Below, in pieces: positions 19,888-28,108 of a DNA stretch of 59,136 nt; positions within the stretch are counted from its first letter, which is position 1; each line of letters begins with the position of its first letter. The translations under genes were made by a program, and so were the position numbers. Source of the stretch: Cytobacillus firmus (GTDB lineage Bacteria > Bacillota > Bacilli > Bacillales > Cytobacillaceae); contig NZ_JAMBOJ010000030.1 of NCBI RefSeq assembly GCF_023715565.1, forward strand, positions 1-59,136, written 5' to 3'. Under the pieces are notes generated by a model. That model did no database searches. It saw nothing but the letters and a program-made list of their open reading frames with translations, and had not been told where the DNA came from.

Positions 19888-20143
19888 GTCCCCTCATTAA
19901 CACTTAGATAAATAAATTGTAGACTTAGCGGGAGCCAAACTCCCCTTAGGCCCGATTGGTGAGATACAGTGAAACTTGCGGATGCACAGGCAGAGGCTTA
20001 GTTGAACCAATCGGGTTCGTAGTGTCCATTGATCGAAGCGTTAGCTGAGATCTTAGCGACACTAGAACGCGACTAACAATCAGTGGGAAAAATCACCCAC
20101 TGAAGTTTCACTTTATAACGCAAGCAAGAAGGAGGAAATTAAG
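19888..20143 (+). other. Structured intergenic element between odhA and odhB
   Basis: No gene. It holds nested complementarity: GGGAG/CTCCC (19930-19934, 19940-19944); 10-bp CCCGATTGGT/ACCAATCGGG (19951-19960, 20006-20015); AGTGTC/GACACT (20021-20026, 20058-20063); TCAGTGGG/CCCACTGA (20080-20087, 20096-20103). There is also 9-bp AGTGAAACT (19968-19976) against AGTTTCACT (20104-20112). The last pair starts inside the loop of the 10-bp stem, so it would form a pseudoknot. Not a terminator (no T-run). It could be a mobile repeat or an RNA control element in the odhAB transcript. Confidence 0.6.
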
Positions 20144-21397
20144 GTGGCAGAAATCAAAGTTCCAGAATTGGCGGAATCCATTACAGAAGGTACGGTGGCA
20201 CAGTGGCTGAAACAGCCTGGTGACACTGTCAATAAAGGTGACTATGTTGTCGAACTAGAAACGGATAAAGTAAACGTTGAAATTATTTCTGAACACAGCG
20301 GGGTTTTACAGGAAATTAAAGCCCAGGAAGGCGACACAGTAAATGTAGGTGAAACAATTGCTGTCGTAAATGAAAGCGGACAAGCTGCACCTGCTCCGGA
20401 AAAAGCAGAAGAAAAGCCTGAAGCACCTAAGGCGGAAGAACCAAAGGCAGTGGAGAAGCCGGCAGAGCCTGCATCTGAAGAAAAAACAGGTGGCCAGCGT
20501 CCTATCGCCTCACCGGCAGCACGCAAATTGGCTAGAGAAAAGGGCATTGATCTGAGTCAGGTTCCAACAACAGATCCAATGGGCCGAATCAGAACACAGG
20601 ATGTTGAATCCTACAATCCTAATCAGGCAAAACAGCAGGCTCCAGCACCAAAACCGGCTGCAGCATCGAAACCTGCTGAACAGCAGTCCGGCGGTAAAGA
20701 AGTGGAACGGATTAAAATGTCCCGCAGACGCCAGACAATTGCAAACCGTCTGGTAGAAGTTCAGCAAACGGCAGCTATGCTGACAACCTTTAATGAAGTG
20801 GACATGACAAATGTTATGAACCTTCGCAAGAAGCGTAAGGATAAATTCTTTGAAGAAAATGATGTTAAGCTTGGCTTCATGTCATTTTTCACAAAAGCAG
20901 TCGTTGCAGCACTTAAGAAAAATCCTTACTTAAATGCTGAAATTCAGGGCAATGAAATCGTACTGAAAAAGTTCTATGATATTGGTATCGCTGTTTCAGC
21001 TCCTGAAGGTCTTGTCGTTCCGGTTGTCCGTGACGCAGACCGCAAAAACTTTGCTGAAATCGAAAAAGATATCATGGACCTTGCAGTGAAGGCAAGAGAC
21101 AATAAGCTTGCTCTTTCAGATCTTCAGGGCGGAAGCTTCACCATCACAAATGGCGGTGTGTTTGGCAGCATGATGTCAACGCCAATTCTGAACGGCCCTC
21201 AGGTTGGTATACTTGGAATGCACTCCATCCAGCTGCGGCCGGTTGCAATCGATGCTGAAAGAATGGAAAACCGTCCAATGATGTATATCGCATTATCTTA
21301 TGACCACCGTATTGTTGATGGAAAAGAAGCAGTAACATTCCTGAAACGTGTTAAAGAGCTGATTGAAGATCCGGAAAATCTTCTATTCGAAGCATAA
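20144..21397 (+). CDS. odhB: 2-oxoglutarate dehydrogenase E2 (dihydrolipoyl succinyltransferase)
   Basis: 417 residues. Domains: lipoyl domain (1-76, lipoyl Lys43 in ETDKVNVEI), a Glu/Pro/Ala-rich flexible linker (about 84-120), the peripheral-subunit-binding domain ([15 protein letters not shown], about 125-155), a second Gln/Pro/Ala linker, and the catalytic acyltransferase domain with [12 protein letters not shown] near the C terminus. It starts at GTG 20144, placed by AAGGAGGAAATTAA; no ATG fits. It transfers succinyl to CoA in the TCA cycle. It is co-oriented with odhA across the structured 256-bp element. Confidence 0.98.
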   Translation: MAEIKVPELAESITEGTVAQWLKQPGDTVNKGDYVVELETDKVNVEIISEHSGVLQEIKAQEGDTVNVGETIAVVNESGQAAPAPEKAEEKPEAPKAEEPKAVEKPAEPASEEKTGGQRPIASPAARKLAREKGIDLSQVPTTDPMGRIRTQDVESYNPNQAKQQAPAPKPAAASKPAEQQSGGKEVERIKMSRRRQTIANRLVEVQQTAAMLTTFNEVDMTNVMNLRKKRKDKFFEENDVKLGFMSFFTKAVVAALKKNPYLNAEIQGNEIVLKKFYDIGIAVSAPEGLVVPVVRDADRKNFAEIEKDIMDLAVKARDNKLALSDLQGGSFTITNGGVFGSMMSTPILNGPQVGILGMHSIQLRPVAIDAERMENRPMMYIALSYDHRIVDGKEAVTFLKRVKELIEDPENLLFEA

Positions 21398-21403
21398 AAT
21401 ATT

Positions 21404-21434
21404 AACCAGAGTGGAGTTCCGCTCTGGTTTTTTG
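21404..21434 (+). terminator. odhB terminator
   Basis: A 12-bp stem, AACCAGAG extended by TGGA, pairing with TCCGCTCTGGTT and followed by a T-run, just after the odhB stop. Confidence 0.92.
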
Positions 21435-21584
21435 TATAGGTTTCAATATAGAAGTGAATATCTGCACTATTAATATCGACCGGCCTAAACCGCTGCGGGA
21501 CTTTACTTTTATTATGGAAAATCAATTGCATCAAGGAAACAAAGTACGAGTTATGAATAGTATATTAAAAAGCGGGTGATAATC

Positions 21585-21710
21585 TTGACAAGAAGGCAAA
21601 TGAAAATACTGCAGTATAGTACGGTGCTGAAAAAGTTAGGGGTTTTGAGTGAACAAGACTATGAAAATATAAAAAAAGCAAACAAACTCGCTGCATACGT
21701 CCGAAGATAA
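21585..21710 (+). CDS. Possible small protein, 41 aa
   Basis: TTG start at 21585 with GGGTGAT 7 nt upstream; basic, helical sequence beginning MTRRQMKILQYSTVLKKLG and ending AAYVRR. Not recognised. It converges on the Sda-like gene and lies just upstream of that gene's terminator. The ribosome binding site and clean stop favour a real gene, but length and TTG start leave doubt. Confidence 0.45.
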   Translation: MTRRQMKILQYSTVLKKLGVLSEQDYENIKKANKLAAYVRR

Positions 21711-21740
21711 TAAAAAAAGCGGGAATAGCTCCCGCTCTAC
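21711..21740 (-). terminator. Terminator for the Sda-like gene
   Basis: Minus-strand stem AGCGGGA/TCCCGCT (21736-21730, 21724-21718) followed by TTTTTTTATT. Confidence 0.88.
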
Positions 21741-21782
21741 ATATTCACTAAGTATTTGGCTAACTAATATGGGATTTGAAAT

Positions 21783-21914
21783 TTACTCTTTAAACGGTCT
21801 TAAGCCACGTTTTTGAATTTCTGTTTTTAATATCCTAATCCATTCCTTTTCAGACCCTGACTTTAATGCATCACGATACGAGACGACCAGCTGTTCATTA
21901 CTCATAATTTTCAT
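21783..21914 (-). CDS. Sda-like small protein (43 aa)
   Basis: The sequence SNEQLVVSYRDALKSG, then a short turn, then IRILKTEIQKRGL matches the helical-hairpin pattern of Sda: a Leu-Ser/Asn-Asp/Glu-x-Leu start, SYxxA, and a second helix ending in EIxKRGL. Sda inhibits the sporulation kinase KinA when replication is perturbed. AGGAGG lies 8 nt before ATG 21914, and a good terminator follows. I see no TTATCCACA DnaA box upstream, unlike B. subtilis sda, so this paralogue may be controlled differently. Bacillaceae often carry several Sda-like genes, and inhibitory activity is inferred only. Confidence 0.65.
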   Translation of the reverse strand: MKIMSNEQLVVSYRDALKSGSEKEWIRILKTEIQKRGLRPFKE

Positions 21915-22117
21915 TATGCATACCTCCTGGTTAAATGGATTGAATATTCTGTTTTTATCATTGTAAAGGTTATTTAAGCTTTTGTGAACCCTTAATTAAA
22001 AAAAGTTTTATTACATTATGGTGACATTTTTCTGCAAACTCATTTTCCAAGAGCAGACAATAAACGTTGTTGAAAGGTAAAATTTATCTAACTACTGAAT
22101 AAAAGGAGAATCTGCAA

Positions 22118-22912
22118 ATGAAAGTAACGCTTGATCATATCGTCCACTTTATAAAAGCTGAGCCCGCGGCGGCGGCTGCAAAATGGAGGGATCATGGGTA
22201 CAAAGCAATCACAGGAGGCAGTCATGAAAATTGGGGAACATATAACAGTCTTTTGTACATTGGGCAGTCATACCTTGAATTTTTATCGATTGAAAAGGAG
22301 CCTGTTGCCGTTAGTACCGATAATCCTCTTATTAAACAGCTGACAGAAGAAATCAGAAGTGGAGAAGGAATCGGACAGCTTTGCTTCCGAACAAACAATA
22401 TTGAAGAGCTGCAGGGTGAACTAACGGAAAAGGGATTTGAGACCCTCCCAATCTTTGATGGAAGCAGAAGGAGGGCTAACGGAAGCATCCTTTCCTGGAA
22501 AATGCTCTTCATAAAGGAAAACCCGGGATATAAATACCCTTTCTTTATTGACTGGGGCAAGGAGGACGATAAAAGATTAGAAGAATTGAAACAGCAGGGT
22601 TTTATTGATGAAAAGCTTGCAGATAAAAAGATTGAAGCAGTCTATATAGCTTCAAAATACTGCGAAAAATCAGCTGCAGCATGGCAGAAGATTATGCCAG
22701 TTTCCGGGGCTGATATTTACATAAGCCATGACGGAAAAGAAAAAAGAGCATCCATAGTAATTGGTTCAGTAAACATCATCTTTTGCCAGCCATTATACGA
22801 GAATGGCAGAACAATGGAAGTCCTTCGAAAAAGAGGTGAAAAGCCCTTTGCTGTTCAAATATCGCCAAGGCTTGAAAAAGAAATATCGCTGTATGGAAGT
22901 CACTATATTTAA
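22118..22912 (+). CDS. VOC-superfamily protein, glyoxalase-like (Glyoxalase_3 type)
   Basis: 264 residues. It starts MKVTLDHIVHF, the first beta strand and His metal ligand typical of glyoxalase-like VOC domains, followed by NSLLYIGQSYLEFLSIEK where the acidic ligand sits. The length (about twice a single VOC module) and the YPFFIDWG stretch match the glyoxalase-like family seen in many Bacillus genomes. Substrate unknown. AAAGGAGAATCTGC precedes ATG 22118. Monocistronic. Confidence 0.85.
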   Translation: MKVTLDHIVHFIKAEPAAAAAKWRDHGYKAITGGSHENWGTYNSLLYIGQSYLEFLSIEKEPVAVSTDNPLIKQLTEEIRSGEGIGQLCFRTNNIEELQGELTEKGFETLPIFDGSRRRANGSILSWKMLFIKENPGYKYPFFIDWGKEDDKRLEELKQQGFIDEKLADKKIEAVYIASKYCEKSAAAWQKIMPVSGADIYISHDGKEKRASIVIGSVNIIFCQPLYENGRTMEVLRKRGEKPFAVQISPRLEKEISLYGSHYI

Positions 22913-23103
22913 CTAGAGTAAAGTTTCAGCTTAAGTTATGATACTTCGATGTTCTTTATTATCATTTATCCAATGGATTACAGTGATTATACAACGGGTA
23001 TTATGGTTTATTGCTTCTAAAAGTTAACTTATATTAAAAAATGGAAGAATTTGAAACCTCCTTGAAAAATACACGGCTCAATATATTAAGGGAGGGGATA
23101 AAC

Positions 23104-23214
23104 TTGAAAAAATTAAAGTTTTTGATAGTTTTTATGGACTGTTGCATAATTGATTGGAGTGGAATATTGATAGCGGCCAACAACACTTTATACGAGAAGA
23201 GCCAATATAATTAA
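23104..23214 (+). CDS. Possible short hydrophobic peptide (36 aa)
   Basis: TTG 23104 follows GGGAGGGGATAAAC, a strong ribosome binding site. The product starts MKKLKFLIVFMDCCII, like a short signal or membrane peptide, and ends with a polar tail (LYEKSQYN). Nothing recognisable. It is the only candidate gene in the 430-bp gap before the acyl-CoA ligase; the rest of that gap (22913-23103 and 23215-23343) is AT-rich and holds a cre-like site. Confidence 0.35.
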   Translation: MKKLKFLIVFMDCCIIDWSGILIAANNTLYEKSQYN

Positions 23215-23266
23215 ACTATCACTATATGAAAATATTGAATATTCAGCAATATGTGTTAACATTAAA

Positions 23267-23280
23267 TGTAAGCGTTTTAT
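23267..23280 (+). promoter_or_regulatory. cre-like site upstream of acyl-CoA ligase
   Basis: TGTAAGCGTTTTAT matches the CcpA cre consensus TGWAARCGYTWNCW at 13 of 14 positions. It lies 64-77 bp before the ligase start. Carbon-catabolite control of a fatty-acid activation enzyme would be sensible, but binding is inferred. Confidence 0.55.
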
Positions 23281-23343
23281 AATTTTCATCTTAGAGGAAT
23301 CTTTTGCATAATGATGAGATCATATACCAAGGAGGATTTCTGG

Positions 23344-24996
23344 ATGACAGAATTATTGAATCTTACAGTAGGGAAGCTCCTGGAGGAGAAAGCCGGCCTT
23401 CACCCAGATCATGAAGCTGTAGTTTATGCCGATCGCGGGCTCCGAATGAGTTATAAGGAGTTTAATGAATATTGCAGGCTTGCTGCCAAAGGGTTCATGA
23501 AGTTGGGCCTCGAAAAAGGGGAGCATATTGCCGCATGGTCAACAAACACGCCGGAATGGCTTACGTGCCAGTTTTCAACAGGCAAGATGGGTGCTGTCCT
23601 TGTAACCGTTAATACAAACTATCAAGCTGCTGAACTCGAATATCTATTAAAGCAATCTGATAGTACAACGATTGTTCTGATGGAAAAGTTCCGAGAAACT
23701 TCTTACATAGAAATGCTTTACAGCATTGTCCCTGAACTGAAGGATTCCGAACCGGGACAGCTGAAAAGCAAAAAACTTCCTTTCTTAAAAAACGTTGTCG
23801 TAATGGGAGAAAAACGCTTTCCAGGAACATACAGCTGGGAAGATATTATCCGGATGGGCGAATCTGTCACTGACAGTGAACTCGATGAACGGATGGAAAG
23901 TCTTGATCCCTTCGATGCCATTAATATGCAATATACATCCGGAACGACAGGCTTCCCAAAAGGGGTTATGCTGACCCACAATAACATCGTTAATAATGGA
24001 TACAATATCGCAAATTGTATGCAATTAACAAAAGATGACCGCTTATGTATTCCTGTTCCATTTTTCCATTGCTTCGGCTGTGTGCTGGGAACGATGGCAT
24101 GTATATCCGTCGGCGCCACTATTGTTCCGGTACAGGAATTCAGTCCTAAAGCTGTTTTGCAGACGGTCCAGGATGAGAAATGTACAGGCCTTCATGGGGT
24201 GCCGACAATGTTTATCGCAGAGCTGAATGATCCTGATTTCAGCAAATATGATTTATCGACCCTTCGCACAGGTATAATGGCTGGCTCTAATTGTCCAATT
24301 GAAGTCATGAAAGGCGTTATCGAAAAAATGGGCGCCAGTGAAATAACCATTGCCTATGGTCAAACAGAGTCATCGCCGGTTATAACCCAGACTCGGACAG
24401 ATGATCCAATTGAACTTAGAGTCGAGTCTGTCGGAAGGGCATTGCCAAATGTAGAAGTGAAAATTGTAGAGCCGGGCACAAATAGCGAAGTCCCTGCCGG
24501 TGTTCAGGGGGAATTATGTACGAGGGGCTACCATGTCATGAAGGGATATTATAAAAATCCGGATGCTACAAAAGAAGCCATTGATGACGATGGCTGGCTG
24601 CATACCGGGGATCTCGCTGTAATGGATCAGAACGGGTACTGTAAAATCACGGGAAGATTAAAGGATATGATCATCAGGGGCGGAGAAAATATTTATCCGC
24701 GCGAAATAGAAGAATTCCTTTATACTCATCCGCAGATTCTGGATGTCCAGGTGGTTGGGGTTCCCGATGCTGTGTATGGTGAAGAAGTGGTCGCCTGGGT
24801 TATAGTGAAGGAGGGCTCTGACTTAACGGCAGAAGAACTTCGCGAGTACTGCAAAGGGAAAATTTCACGCCATAAAATTCCTCGGTATATCGAATTTATT
24901 AAAGAATATCCAATGACAGCTTCTGGCAAAATTCAGAAGTTCAGATTGCGTGAACAAGCTAAAGAAGTCATTGACAAAGCAACTACATTAAAATAA
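23344..24996 (+). CDS. Acyl-CoA synthetase (AMP-binding), YngI-like
   Basis: 550 residues of the ANL adenylate-forming superfamily, activating a carboxylic acid with ATP and CoA. The AMP-binding P-loop YTSGTTGFPKGV is near residue 188, the A5 region AYGQTESSP near 340, the hinge TGDLAVMDQNGYCKITGRLKDMIIRGGENIYP near 424-455, and the catalytic Lys in the C-terminal TASGKIQKFRLR. It resembles B. subtilis YngI and medium/long-chain acyl-CoA ligases. ATG 23344 follows AAGGAGGATTTCTGG; an in-frame ATG at 23311 lacks a ribosome binding site. Likely fatty-acid or branched-acid use; exact substrate unknown. Confidence 0.9.
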   Translation: MTELLNLTVGKLLEEKAGLHPDHEAVVYADRGLRMSYKEFNEYCRLAAKGFMKLGLEKGEHIAAWSTNTPEWLTCQFSTGKMGAVLVTVNTNYQAAELEYLLKQSDSTTIVLMEKFRETSYIEMLYSIVPELKDSEPGQLKSKKLPFLKNVVVMGEKRFPGTYSWEDIIRMGESVTDSELDERMESLDPFDAINMQYTSGTTGFPKGVMLTHNNIVNNGYNIANCMQLTKDDRLCIPVPFFHCFGCVLGTMACISVGATIVPVQEFSPKAVLQTVQDEKCTGLHGVPTMFIAELNDPDFSKYDLSTLRTGIMAGSNCPIEVMKGVIEKMGASEITIAYGQTESSPVITQTRTDDPIELRVESVGRALPNVEVKIVEPGTNSEVPAGVQGELCTRGYHVMKGYYKNPDATKEAIDDDGWLHTGDLAVMDQNGYCKITGRLKDMIIRGGENIYPREIEEFLYTHPQILDVQVVGVPDAVYGEEVVAWVIVKEGSDLTAEELREYCKGKISRHKIPRYIEFIKEYPMTASGKIQKFRLREQAKEVIDKATTLK

Positions 24997-25006
24997 TATG
25001 CATACG

Positions 25007-25037
25007 AAACCTGCGGGGAATGCCTGCAGGTTTTTTT
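25007..25037 (+). terminator. Intrinsic terminator
   Basis: Stem ACCTGC/GCAGGT (25009-25014, 25026-25031) with long T-run, after the acyl-CoA ligase. Confidence 0.85.
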
Positions 25038-25154
25038 CATTCTCCATCATCTTTCATACAAAAGGCTTAAAATAACTCCTCCTCAAAGCCAATGTGTTAA
25101 AGCTTTTGAGAAATTAAAATGGTATTAGAAAGATGAGAAAAGGAGCGAGAGCAA

Positions 25155-25307
25155 ATGTATGATGAAATGTATGTAATGGAAGCTATACTGAAGGCAAAAC
25201 AAAGAAAAATGGATTTAATAACACCACACCATAATACCTCAAATACCAAGCTAATTTGCAGGCTTCCTCTAATAAAGAATTTGGATGCCTGCCATTGCCA
25301 GGATTGA
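25155..25307 (+). CDS. Small hypothetical protein, 50 aa
   Basis: ATG 25155 with AAAAGGAGCG about 10 nt upstream; starts MYDEMYVMEAILKAKQRK and ends DACHCQD with a C-terminal Cys/His cluster. Not recognised. An efficient terminator (8-bp stem GACGGAGA/TCTCCGTC, 25306-25324, plus T-run) begins in the stop codon, supporting a real short transcript. Confidence 0.5.
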   Translation: MYDEMYVMEAILKAKQRKMDLITPHHNTSNTKLICRLPLIKNLDACHCQD

Positions 25308-25338
25308 CGGAGATATTCTCCGTCTTCTTTTTTTTGAA
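25306..25338 (+). terminator. Intrinsic terminator
   Basis: GACGGAGA (25306-25313) pairs with TCTCCGTC (25317-25324), followed by TTCTTTTTTTT. Confidence 0.9.
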
Positions 25339-25396
25339 AAGAATCTTCAGAAAATGATACTATAGTAAACAAAAGAGAAAACCAAGGGGGAACGTT

Positions 25397-26272
25397 TTGC
25401 TGATGAATACACAGAAATTGTTTGTATATGGAACTTTAAGAATGCATGAATCCAATCACTTTGTTCTAAAAGGAAGTCCATGCATTGCCGAGCAGGCATG
25501 GGTATACGGAGAATTATTTGATACTGGACTGGGCTATCCATCTATGAAGCCATCACTGGACCAAAAAGTATATGGCGAGCTTTATGAAGTGCATTTGGAT
25601 CATTTTTCCGATCTGGATGAATTGGAAGATTTTATCCCGGGCAGAAAAGACAACTTATATGACAGAGTAGAACAGACTGTTCATACGGATAATGGAGAAG
25701 TAAATGCACTTGTATATGTATCCTCAAGGGATGACCTGCTTGCAGAACCCATCCTTCATGGAGATTGGAAGCTATATCAGCTTTTAGAGAATAAGCCCGA
25801 GAAGACCTATTATTTTGCATACGGTTCCTGTATGGATGATGAACGATTTTGCGTGGCCAAGGTAGATCACCATTTTAAAACGATAGTCGGCGGGGGAATA
25901 TTGGCCGGTTATTCAATGCAATACCTGTTTTCCAGAGATGATGGAGGAAGGGCAGATATTATTGAAAATGGTGGAATTACTGAAGGGGTTCTATATGAAC
26001 TTCCCTATGAAGCTGTCGAATATCTCTTCCAAAGGGAAGGGTTTTACGGGCAATGGTACCGTCCTGCCTTTGTAAATGTTCAGGCAGGGGATAAAATGTA
26101 CAATAATGTCCTGACTTTCCATGTCTATAATAAAAAAGGGGAGCTGCCCCCGCCTGACCATTACGCTCTTGAAATTCTCCGAGGCGCAAGAGGAAGAGTA
26201 AGTGATGATTATTACAAACAGCTGGAACAGCAGCTGGAAAAATTGGGAGTTAAGATTCGACTGGATACATGA
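25397..26272 (+). CDS. ykqA: Tandem gamma-glutamylcyclotransferase-fold protein (YkqA-like)
   Basis: 291 residues containing two GGCT/AIG2-like domains in one chain: FVYGTLRMHESNHF (about residues 8-21) and YFAYGSCMDDERF (about 138-150). Both carry the YGT/SL-type substrate loop. The C-terminal domain also has an Arg/Asp-rich helix. B. subtilis YkqA has this same double build. GGCT enzymes release 5-oxoproline from gamma-glutamyl compounds; the activity here is unproven. The TTG at 25397 has AAGGGGGAACG at good spacing, while ATG 25403 is an alternative. Terminator at 26285. Confidence 0.85.
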   Translation: MLMNTQKLFVYGTLRMHESNHFVLKGSPCIAEQAWVYGELFDTGLGYPSMKPSLDQKVYGELYEVHLDHFSDLDELEDFIPGRKDNLYDRVEQTVHTDNGEVNALVYVSSRDDLLAEPILHGDWKLYQLLENKPEKTYYFAYGSCMDDERFCVAKVDHHFKTIVGGGILAGYSMQYLFSRDDGGRADIIENGGITEGVLYELPYEAVEYLFQREGFYGQWYRPAFVNVQAGDKMYNNVLTFHVYNKKGELPPPDHYALEILRGARGRVSDDYYKQLEQQLEKLGVKIRLDT

Positions 26273-26284
26273 TAGCATGCGACT

Positions 26285-26313
26285 AAAGGATGAACACAAG
26301 TTCATCCTTTTTT
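26285..26313 (+). terminator. Intrinsic terminator
   Basis: AAAGGATGAAC/GTTCATCCTTT stem with a 4-nt loop and T-run after the GGCT gene. Confidence 0.9.
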
Positions 26314-26379
26314 CTGTATGGCAGGGTTACCGCTTTTAATACAATAAAGACAGTTGAAAATGAATTGGAGGACCACACC

Positions 26380-26826
26380 ATGCAGGGAGCAAAACTATAT
26401 GAAGCACATTTAAACTCAAGCAATATAGAAAGAAGCATTATATTTTATGAAAAACTCGGCTTCAAAGTTGCTTACACTACAGAGGACAGAAAAGCCGCAT
26501 TTTTCTTTCTGGGTGAAAATAAAGAGAACATGCTTGGCATTTGGGAAACAAAAGACACCCCAATAGAGAGAAATCATATAGCCTTTTCTGTTTCACCTGA
26601 GAAGCTGAGGGGAAATATTCCGTTTTTAAAGGAAAAAGAGATCGAGGTGAGAGAAAGCTTAGGCCTATCACCGTCAGAACCGATTGTCCATTCATGGATA
26701 CCGGCTGCTTCAGTCTATTTTTATGATCCAGACGGCCACTCATTAGAATATATCGCTGTCTTAGAGGGGGAGGCAAAACCATATCTAAATCCAATGCACC
26801 TAAGTGAATGGGAAAATTTAAGTTAA
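26380..26826 (+). CDS. VOC-family (glyoxalase/bleomycin-resistance fold) protein
   Basis: 148 residues, one VOC module of two beta-alpha-beta-beta-beta repeats. Likely metal ligands are His in YEAHLNSSN, His in RNHIAFSV and Glu in DPDGHSLEYIAV. ATG 26380 is set by TTGGAGGACCACACC; the frame remains open to 26290 but that extension runs through the previous terminator. It could be a lyase, dioxygenase or antibiotic-modifying enzyme; the sequence does not decide. Confidence 0.85.
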   Translation: MQGAKLYEAHLNSSNIERSIIFYEKLGFKVAYTTEDRKAAFFFLGENKENMLGIWETKDTPIERNHIAFSVSPEKLRGNIPFLKEKEIEVRESLGLSPSEPIVHSWIPAASVYFYDPDGHSLEYIAVLEGEAKPYLNPMHLSEWENLS

Positions 26827-26913
26827 TCCTGCAAAAATTCATTTGTTGGTTTGAAACAGGCTAAGCGGGTGGTATATAACCTTTGCCATCATCTTAGAAA
26901 GAGGGTCATCAAA

Positions 26914-27156
26914 ATGAAAATTTTAGCAGATAATGGCTTTTATGAAGTGGAATACGATAATGAACATTACGAAAATTTGGAATTAGTACGAACAGACCAA
27001 ATCTGCGAAATTAACTATATAACAATGAAAAACTCGTTAACTGGAGAAGTTTATACATTTGAGGCAGATAAAATCAAGCAGTTGCGAAAATTAATGAAGC
27101 TAATGCCAGCCACTAAAGAAAATCTGGTTGCAGACAACCGTTCCTATTCATTATAA
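26914..27156 (+). CDS. Small hypothetical protein, 80 aa
   Basis: ATG 26914 follows AGAGGGTCATC. It is beta-rich in the first half (MKILADNGFYEVEYDNEHYENLE region) and basic-helical afterwards, with no Cys, signal or motif. It lies 57 bp before the next small gene in the same direction, so the two may form a small operon. Function unknown. Confidence 0.6.
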   Translation: MKILADNGFYEVEYDNEHYENLELVRTDQICEINYITMKNSLTGEVYTFEADKIKQLRKLMKLMPATKENLVADNRSYSL

Positions 27157-27203
27157 TAAAAACTAAACATATAAGTAATTCGGAATCTGAAGGAGTGGCA
27201 ATA

Positions 27204-27407
27204 GTGATTCATTTAAACTGGCATGAACGCAAAACACTGAAAAAAGTAAAATGTGTGCACACTGATGCAGCAAAATACATTGTAAACCGGGCTTTAACAG
27301 CAGGGAATATCTATGATGTAAAAAATGAAACGGATGAATTTTATTTCATTGTAGACAATTCCGGAAAAGTAAGCGGATTTTATAAAGACTACTTTCAGGA
27401 TGCTTAA
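27204..27407 (+). CDS. Small conserved Bacillaceae protein (DUF6501-like)
   Basis: 67 residues beginning MIHLNWHERKTLKKVKC, with GNIYDVKNETDEFYFIVDN in the middle and GFYKDYF at the end. This fits the short family labelled DUF6501 as I remember it. GTG 27204 is placed by AAGGAG 8 nt upstream; an in-frame GTG at 27195 is inside the ribosome binding site. Function unknown; probably a small SH3-like beta barrel. Confidence 0.65.
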   Translation: MIHLNWHERKTLKKVKCVHTDAAKYIVNRALTAGNIYDVKNETDEFYFIVDNSGKVSGFYKDYFQDA

Positions 27408-27412
27408 ACAGT

Positions 27413-27447
27413 AAAGAAAACGGCCTGTTATGGGCCGTTTTCTTTTT
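27413..27447. terminator. Bidirectional terminator
   Basis: Perfect 13-bp stem (27413-27425 with 27433-27445; core AAAACGGCC/GGCCGTTTT) between convergent genes. Confidence 0.95.
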
Positions 27448-28000
27448 ACCTTTCTGTAGGAAAAATTCTGCGTACTGTTTGTGTAAATTCATCAACTAAC
27501 CCTTCCACTGGATGACCTGCCCGAATGTCCTCTGCATATCCTGTCATTCGGTCATAAAAGTCGGGGTTAACAGAGACGTATACGTTATCAATGTCCTGAT
27601 CGACTGCTTTAACCTGATCTGAAATCTTCCCCTCAACATCCTTAGTCAATTCTCCATTTCCATCTTTTAAGCGTGCGGCCACATAGGCATTATTGTCTGT
27701 AACGATGACATTCGCAGATTCAACCTCTGGTATGGAGGTGATTTTATCGGCAACTTTATAAGCAACCTTCATTTTAGGGGAATCCTTTTGATTGTCATTG
27801 TCCGTCCCCGTGCGGGTAAGATCAATCCCCGGCTCAGTGGTGCGTCCATTTTCTCCATAGCTGCTGTCGTTCACTTTAGTCGGCTCTGTCAGATCTCTAT
27901 TTCTCTGTGCAGTTTCATTCATATCAGTATTATTCGTTGCACAGCCAGAAAGCAATGCAGCAGAAAGTGCTCCTGCCATCATTAATTTACGCTTAATCAT
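27446..28000 (-). CDS. YhcN/YlaJ-family sporulation lipoprotein
   Basis: 184 residues with lipoprotein signal peptide and lipobox LLSGC (Cys20). A polar Asn/Asp/Thr-rich linker follows (about 21-75), then the YhcN/YlaJ domain (KVADKITSIPEVESANVIV through DVYVSVN-like strands and the C-terminal helix). Family members associate with the forespore inner membrane and germination. AAAGGAGGAAAGTGT precedes ATG 28000. Forespore-specific transcription is expected, but I could not identify a convincing sigma-G promoter. It shares a terminator with the plus-strand small genes. Confidence 0.88.
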   Translation of the reverse strand: MIKRKLMMAGALSAALLSGCATNNTDMNETAQRNRDLTEPTKVNDSSYGENGRTTEPGIDLTRTGTDNDNQKDSPKMKVAYKVADKITSIPEVESANVIVTDNNAYVAARLKDGNGELTKDVEGKISDQVKAVDQDIDNVYVSVNPDFYDRMTGYAEDIRAGHPVEGLVDEFTQTVRRIFPTER

Positions 28001-28076
28001 ACACTTTCCTCCTTTCGATTTCCCCCCTTATCTTTCCAAGAATAAATATTGTTATTCAAATTTCTTTAAACAAGAA

Positions 28077-28101
28077 GGGAGCAGGCATTAAGCCCGCTCC
28101 C
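28077..28101 (-). terminator. yidC terminator
   Basis: Arms GGGAGCAGGC (28077-28086) and GCCCGCTCCC (28092-28101), one mismatch, followed on the minus strand by TTCTTGTTT. It lies 8 bp past the insertase stop codon. Confidence 0.85.
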
Positions 28102-28108
28102 TCTTTCA

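Noticed and set aside
26290..26379. 30-residue N-terminal extension of the VOC protein.
   Set aside because: It starts in the preceding terminator hairpin and TTGGAGGACC fixes ATG 26380.
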